A DNA stretch of 64,000 nt from Citrobacter amalonaticus (GTDB lineage: Bacteria; Pseudomonadota; Gammaproteobacteria; Enterobacterales; Enterobacteriaceae), in the NCBI RefSeq assembly GCF_018252635.1, contig NZ_JAGTXM010000003.1:310001-374000 (forward strand), written 5' to 3'. Every line of letters begins with the position of its first letter. Position 1 is the first letter of the stretch. Shown here piece after piece: positions 61,012 to 64,000 of this stretch. The notes under the pieces are model-generated. The model was not told the DNA's origin, ran no database searches, and was given only the letters and a program-made list of their open reading frames with translations. Made by a program: the position numbers and the translations under genes.

Positions 61012-62025
61012 TTAAGCCGCGGGCAGTTCCGCCAGCGGCCAGCGTGGACGCACGGTCACGCCGAGATCCGCCATGGCGCCCGCTTTAAAGCGCACCATAC
61101 CGGCATAGGCAATCATCGCCCCGTTATCGGTGCAAAATTCCGGGCGAGCATAGAACACCTCGCCCCGGCGTTTTTGCATCATCTCCGCCAGCTTCGCGCG
61201 AAGCGTGCGGTTGGCGCTGACACCGCCCGCCATCACCAGACGCTTAAAGCCGGTCTGATCAAGCGCGCGTTTACACTTGATCATCAGCGTATCCACCACC
61301 GCGTCTTCAAATGCCCGTGCAATATCGGCACGGGTTTGCTCATCGTCGCCGTTATTGCGGATGGTATTCGCCGCAAAGGTTTTCAGCCCGGAGAAACTGA
61401 AATCCAGTCCTGGACGATCGGTCATGGGCCGTGGGAAAACAAAACGCCCGGCGGTGCCCTGTGACGCCATTTTCGACAGCATCGGGCCACCTGGATAGTC
61501 AAGCCCCAGCAGCTTGGCGGTTTTATCGAACGCTTCACCGGCGGCATCATCAATCGACTCACCCAGCAGTTCATACTGTCCGATGCCCGTCACACTAATA
61601 AGCTGGGTATGTCCTCCCGACACCAACAGCGCCACGAAGGGGAATTCCGGCGGGTTATCTTCCAGCATTGGCGCCAGCAGATGCCCTTCCATATGGTGTA
61701 CGGGGATGGCGGGTACATTCCAGGCAAACGCCAGAGAACGACCGACGGTTGCGCCGACCAGCAGCGCGCCGACCAGACCCGGTCCTGCGGTATACGCCAC
61801 TGCATCAATCTCTTTCGCACTCAGTCCCGCCTCTTTCAGCGCCGCCTGAATCAGCGGCACCGTTTTGCGGACATGATCGCGGGAGGCCAGTTCTGGCACG
61901 ACCCCGCCATAGTCAGCATGTAATTTCACCTGACTATACAATTGGTTGGCTAACAGACCTTGTTCGTCGTCGTAAATGGCGATGCCGGTTTCATCGCAGG
62001 ATGTTTCAATTCCCAGTACACGCAT
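61012..62025 (-). CDS. tsaD: tRNA N6-adenosine threonylcarbamoyltransferase TsaD
   Basis: TsaD completes the t6A modification of adenosine 37 in ANN-decoding tRNAs, acting with TsaB and TsaE. The 337-residue product has the ASKHA-fold motif [16 protein letters not shown], the metal-binding VHHMEGH, and the nucleotide motifs LVSGGHTQL and [12 protein letters not shown]. It is divergent from rpsU, the usual enterobacterial arrangement, with 227 bases between that carry both promoters. Confidence 0.98.
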   Translation of the reverse strand: MRVLGIETSCDETGIAIYDDEQGLLANQLYSQVKLHADYGGVVPELASRDHVRKTVPLIQAALKEAGLSAKEIDAVAYTAGPGLVGALLVGATVGRSLAFAWNVPAIPVHHMEGHLLAPMLEDNPPEFPFVALLVSGGHTQLISVTGIGQYELLGESIDDAAGEAFDKTAKLLGLDYPGGPMLSKMASQGTAGRFVFPRPMTDRPGLDFSFSGLKTFAANTIRNNGDDEQTRADIARAFEDAVVDTLMIKCKRALDQTGFKRLVMAGGVSANRTLRAKLAEMMQKRRGEVFYARPEFCTDNGAMIAYAGMVRFKAGAMADLGVTVRPRWPLAELPAA

Positions 62026-62213
62026 GACTTGTTTCTACCTCACGTTATTACCGCGCAGTGTAGGTCGAATGCGGGGAGATGTATACCCTCACTCCCGATT
62101 TCGTGTATACTCTCCCCCCTTATAAAAGTCCCTTTCAAAATCGCATCGGTGCTTTACAAAGCAGCAGCAATTGCAGTAAAATTCCGCACCATTTTGAAAT
62201 AAGCTGGCGCTGA

Positions 62214-62468
<255 letters not shown>

Positions 62469-62518
62469 TCTCTGTCGGGGGCTGAGGCTCTCGATTCAGA
62501 CCGAGTTGTAGTTGTAAG

Positions 62519-62552
62519 GCCGTGCTTCCGGAAGGAATGCGCGGCTTATTTT
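62519..62552 (+). terminator. Terminator T1 between rpsU and dnaG
   Basis: GCCGTGCTTCC and GGAATGCGCGGC pair with one bulge, followed by TTATTTT. This is the known partial terminator after rpsU that lowers dnaG expression relative to rpsU. Confidence 0.85.
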
Positions 62553-62556
62553 CGTT

Positions 62557-62684
62557 TATATACGTCATCATTCAAGCTGCCTCTGCGTTGGCTGTGTTCG
62601 TTCACCCCAGTCACGTACTGATGTACGCTCCTGAGGATTCGCTCTCTTGCCGCCTTGATGCATCCTGAATGATTTTGTGTATAT
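62557..62684. repeat. ERIC element between rpsU and dnaG
   Basis: The 128-base sequence has the ERIC (IRU) pattern: ends that are inverted repeats (TATATACGTCATCATTCA and TGAATGATTTTGTGTATA), the conserved core GTTCGTTCACCCCAGTCACGT and the GTACGCTCCTGAGGATTC segment. It lies between terminator T1 and the dnaG start. The rpsU-dnaG spacer in E. coli K-12 is much shorter and lacks it, as far as I recall. Confidence 0.9.
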
Positions 62685-62709
62685 GAGTCATAAAAAATAA
62701 ACGGGGCAT

Positions 62710-64000
62710 ATGGCTGGACGAATCCCACGCGTATTTATCAATGACCTGCTGGCACGAACCGACATCGTCGATCTCATTGACGCGCGGGTAAAGCTGAAAA
62801 AGCAGGGCAAGAATTATCACGCGTGCTGTCCGTTCCATAACGAAAAAACCCCTTCTTTCACCGTAAACGGTGAAAAACAGTTTTATCACTGCTTCGGATG
62901 CGGCGCGCACGGCAACGTTATCGACTTCCTGATGAACTACGACAAGCTCGAGTTCGTGGAAACCGTCGAAGAACTGGCGGCCATGCACAACCTCGAAGTC
63001 CCGTTTGAAGCAGGCACAGGCCCCAGCCAGATAGAGCGCCATCAACGGCAAAGCCTTTATCAACTGATGGATGGCCTGAACACGTTTTATCAGCAATCTC
63101 TGATGCAACCCGCCGCTACCCCCGCGCGCCAGTATCTGGAAAAGCGAGGACTCAGTAGTGAAGTGATCGCGCGTTTTGCTATTGGCTTTGCGCCCCCCGG
63201 TTGGGATAACGTCCTGAAACGGTTTGGCGGCAATAGTGAAAATCGTCAGTCACTGGTAGATGCGGGCATGTTGGTCACTAACGATCAGGGACGCAGTTAC
63301 GATCGCTTCCGCGAACGGGTGATGTTCCCCATCCGCGACAAGCGTGGTCGGGTGATAGGTTTTGGTGGTCGTGTGCTGGGTGATGCCCTGCCGAAGTACC
63401 TTAACTCCCCGGAAACCGATATTTTCCATAAGGGCCGCCAGCTGTATGGCCTTTATGAAGCGCAGCAGGATAACGCCGATCCGCAACGTCTGTTAGTGGT
63501 GGAAGGCTATATGGATGTGGTGGCGCTGGCGCAGTATGGCATTAACTATGCTGTGGCGTCGCTGGGCACTTCAACCACCGCCGACCATATTCAGCTCCTG
63601 TTCCGCGCCACGAACAACGTCATTTGCTGTTATGACGGTGACCGGGCAGGACGAGACGCCGCCTGGCGTGCGCTGGAAACGGCTTTACCTTATATGACCG
63701 ATGGTCGTCAGCTACGCTTTATGTTTTTACCTGACGGCGAAGACCCCGATACGCTGGTGCGTAAAGAGGGGAAAGAGGCATTCGAAGCCCGGATGGAGCA
63801 AGCGCTGCCGCTCTCCGCGTTTCTGTTTAATAGCCTGCTGCCGCAGGTGGACCTGAGCACCCCTGATGGGCGCGCGCAGTTGAGTACGCTGGCGCTGCCG
63901 CTGATCACGCAGGTTCCGGGTGAAACGCTGCGCATTTATCTGCGACAGGAACTGGGCAACAAGCTTGGCATTCTGGATGACAGCCAGCTTGAACGATTGA
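62710..64000 (+). CDS. dnaG: DNA primase DnaG (first 430 codons; cut by window edge)
   Basis: DnaG makes the RNA primers for replication. The visible part has the N-terminal CHC2 zinc-binding domain (CCPFHNEKTPSF, YHCFGCGAHGN), the RNA polymerase core with TOPRIM motifs (LLVVEGYMDVVAL, CCYDGDRAGRDAAW) and the start of the linker to the helicase-binding domain, which lies beyond the window. The start ATG follows AATAAACGGGGCAT, with a weak GGGG site, in line with the low expression known for dnaG. Confidence 0.97.
   Translation, partial: MAGRIPRVFINDLLARTDIVDLIDARVKLKKQGKNYHACCPFHNEKTPSFTVNGEKQFYHCFGCGAHGNVIDFLMNYDKLEFVETVEELAAMHNLEVPFEAGTGPSQIERHQRQSLYQLMDGLNTFYQQSLMQPAATPARQYLEKRGLSSEVIARFAIGFAPPGWDNVLKRFGGNSENRQSLVDAGMLVTNDQGRSYDRFRERVMFPIRDKRGRVIGFGGRVLGDALPKYLNSPETDIFHKGRQLYGLYEAQQDNADPQRLLVVEGYMDVVALAQYGINYAVASLGTSTTADHIQLLFRATNNVICCYDGDRAGRDAAWRALETALPYMTDGRQLRFMFLPDGEDPDTLVRKEGKEAFEARMEQALPLSAFLFNSLLPQVDLSTPDGRAQLSTLALPLITQVPGETLRIYLRQELGNKLGILDDSQLERL

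Noticed and set aside
62080-62115. Possible LexA box or promoter before rpsU (TGTATACC and TGTATACT repeats)
   Set aside because: TATACT may be a -10 element, but no good -35 or full CTGT-N8-ACAG LexA site could be read, so no feature is claimed.

Overview
The window is chromosomal DNA from a member of the Enterobacteriaceae. Nearly every protein is a close match, in sequence and order, to the Escherichia coli K-12 segment from hybC to dnaG. Several additions fit Citrobacter (with Salmonella-like features) better than E. coli: an intact chemoreceptor gene after yghW, an intact dienelactone-hydrolase-like gene, an extra PLP aminotransferase between ygiN and parE, and a complete ureDABCEFG urease operon between ttdT and tsaD. 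A urease-positive Citrobacter is my best guess; this is inference from memory of gene content, not a database result. There is no prophage, insertion sequence, CRISPR array, tRNA or rRNA gene in the window.

Layout. 1-3728: 5' part of the hydrogenase-2 operon (hybO-hybA-hybB-hybC, reading leftwards; hybC cut by the window edge). 3918-8668: yghW, a chemoreceptor with a sigma-28-like promoter, a dienelactone hydrolase family gene, gpr (yghZ) and yqhA. 8740-10165: three unrecognised genes, two of them AT-rich at the start. 10250-13652: exbB-exbD (Fur box), metC (tandem MetJ boxes), yghB. 13704-16892: yqhC-yqhD-dkgA, regulator and two aldehyde/keto reductases. 16940-24507: a lipoprotein gene, ygiQ, ftsP (sufI), plsC, parC. 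24638-29462: ygiW (visP), qseB-qseC, mdaB, ygiN and the aminotransferase. 29638-34042: nudF-yqiB-cpdA-yqiA-parE, tightly packed. 34247-41463: tolC-ygiB-ygiC, ygiD, zupT, a small membrane protein gene, ribB with an FMN riboswitch, ubiK, glgS. 41634-51631: hldE, glnE, ygiF, ygiM, cca, uppP, folB, plsY. 51664-55832: ttdR and the L-tartrate operon ttdA-ttdB-ttdT. 55956-60888: urease operon. 61012-64000: tsaD, rpsU and the first two-thirds of dnaG.

How parts work together. Hydrogenase 2 oxidises H2 in the periplasm and passes electrons through HybO, HybA and HybB to quinone. QseBC, with a PmrA-type box in its promoter, sits next to the divergently transcribed ygiW. ExbBD energises TonB-dependent uptake. 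ParC and ParE (topoisomerase IV) are encoded about 5 kb apart. The ttd operon imports and dehydrates L-tartrate. The urease operon carries structural genes ureABC and accessory genes ureD, E, F, G but no nickel permease or ureR; its upstream region contains an exact ATA-N9-TAT motif, the consensus of the nitrogen assimilation control protein NAC, and ureD has no suitable AUG start.

Intergenic DNA holds at least four paired REP (BIME) elements, several perfect hairpins, and an ERIC element inserted between the rpsU terminator and dnaG in the macromolecular synthesis operon. The best candidates for new biology are the three-gene block at 8740-10165, the AT-rich 11-bp inverted repeat before yghW, the NAC-type control region with a non-AUG ureD start, and the ERIC insertion ahead of dnaG.
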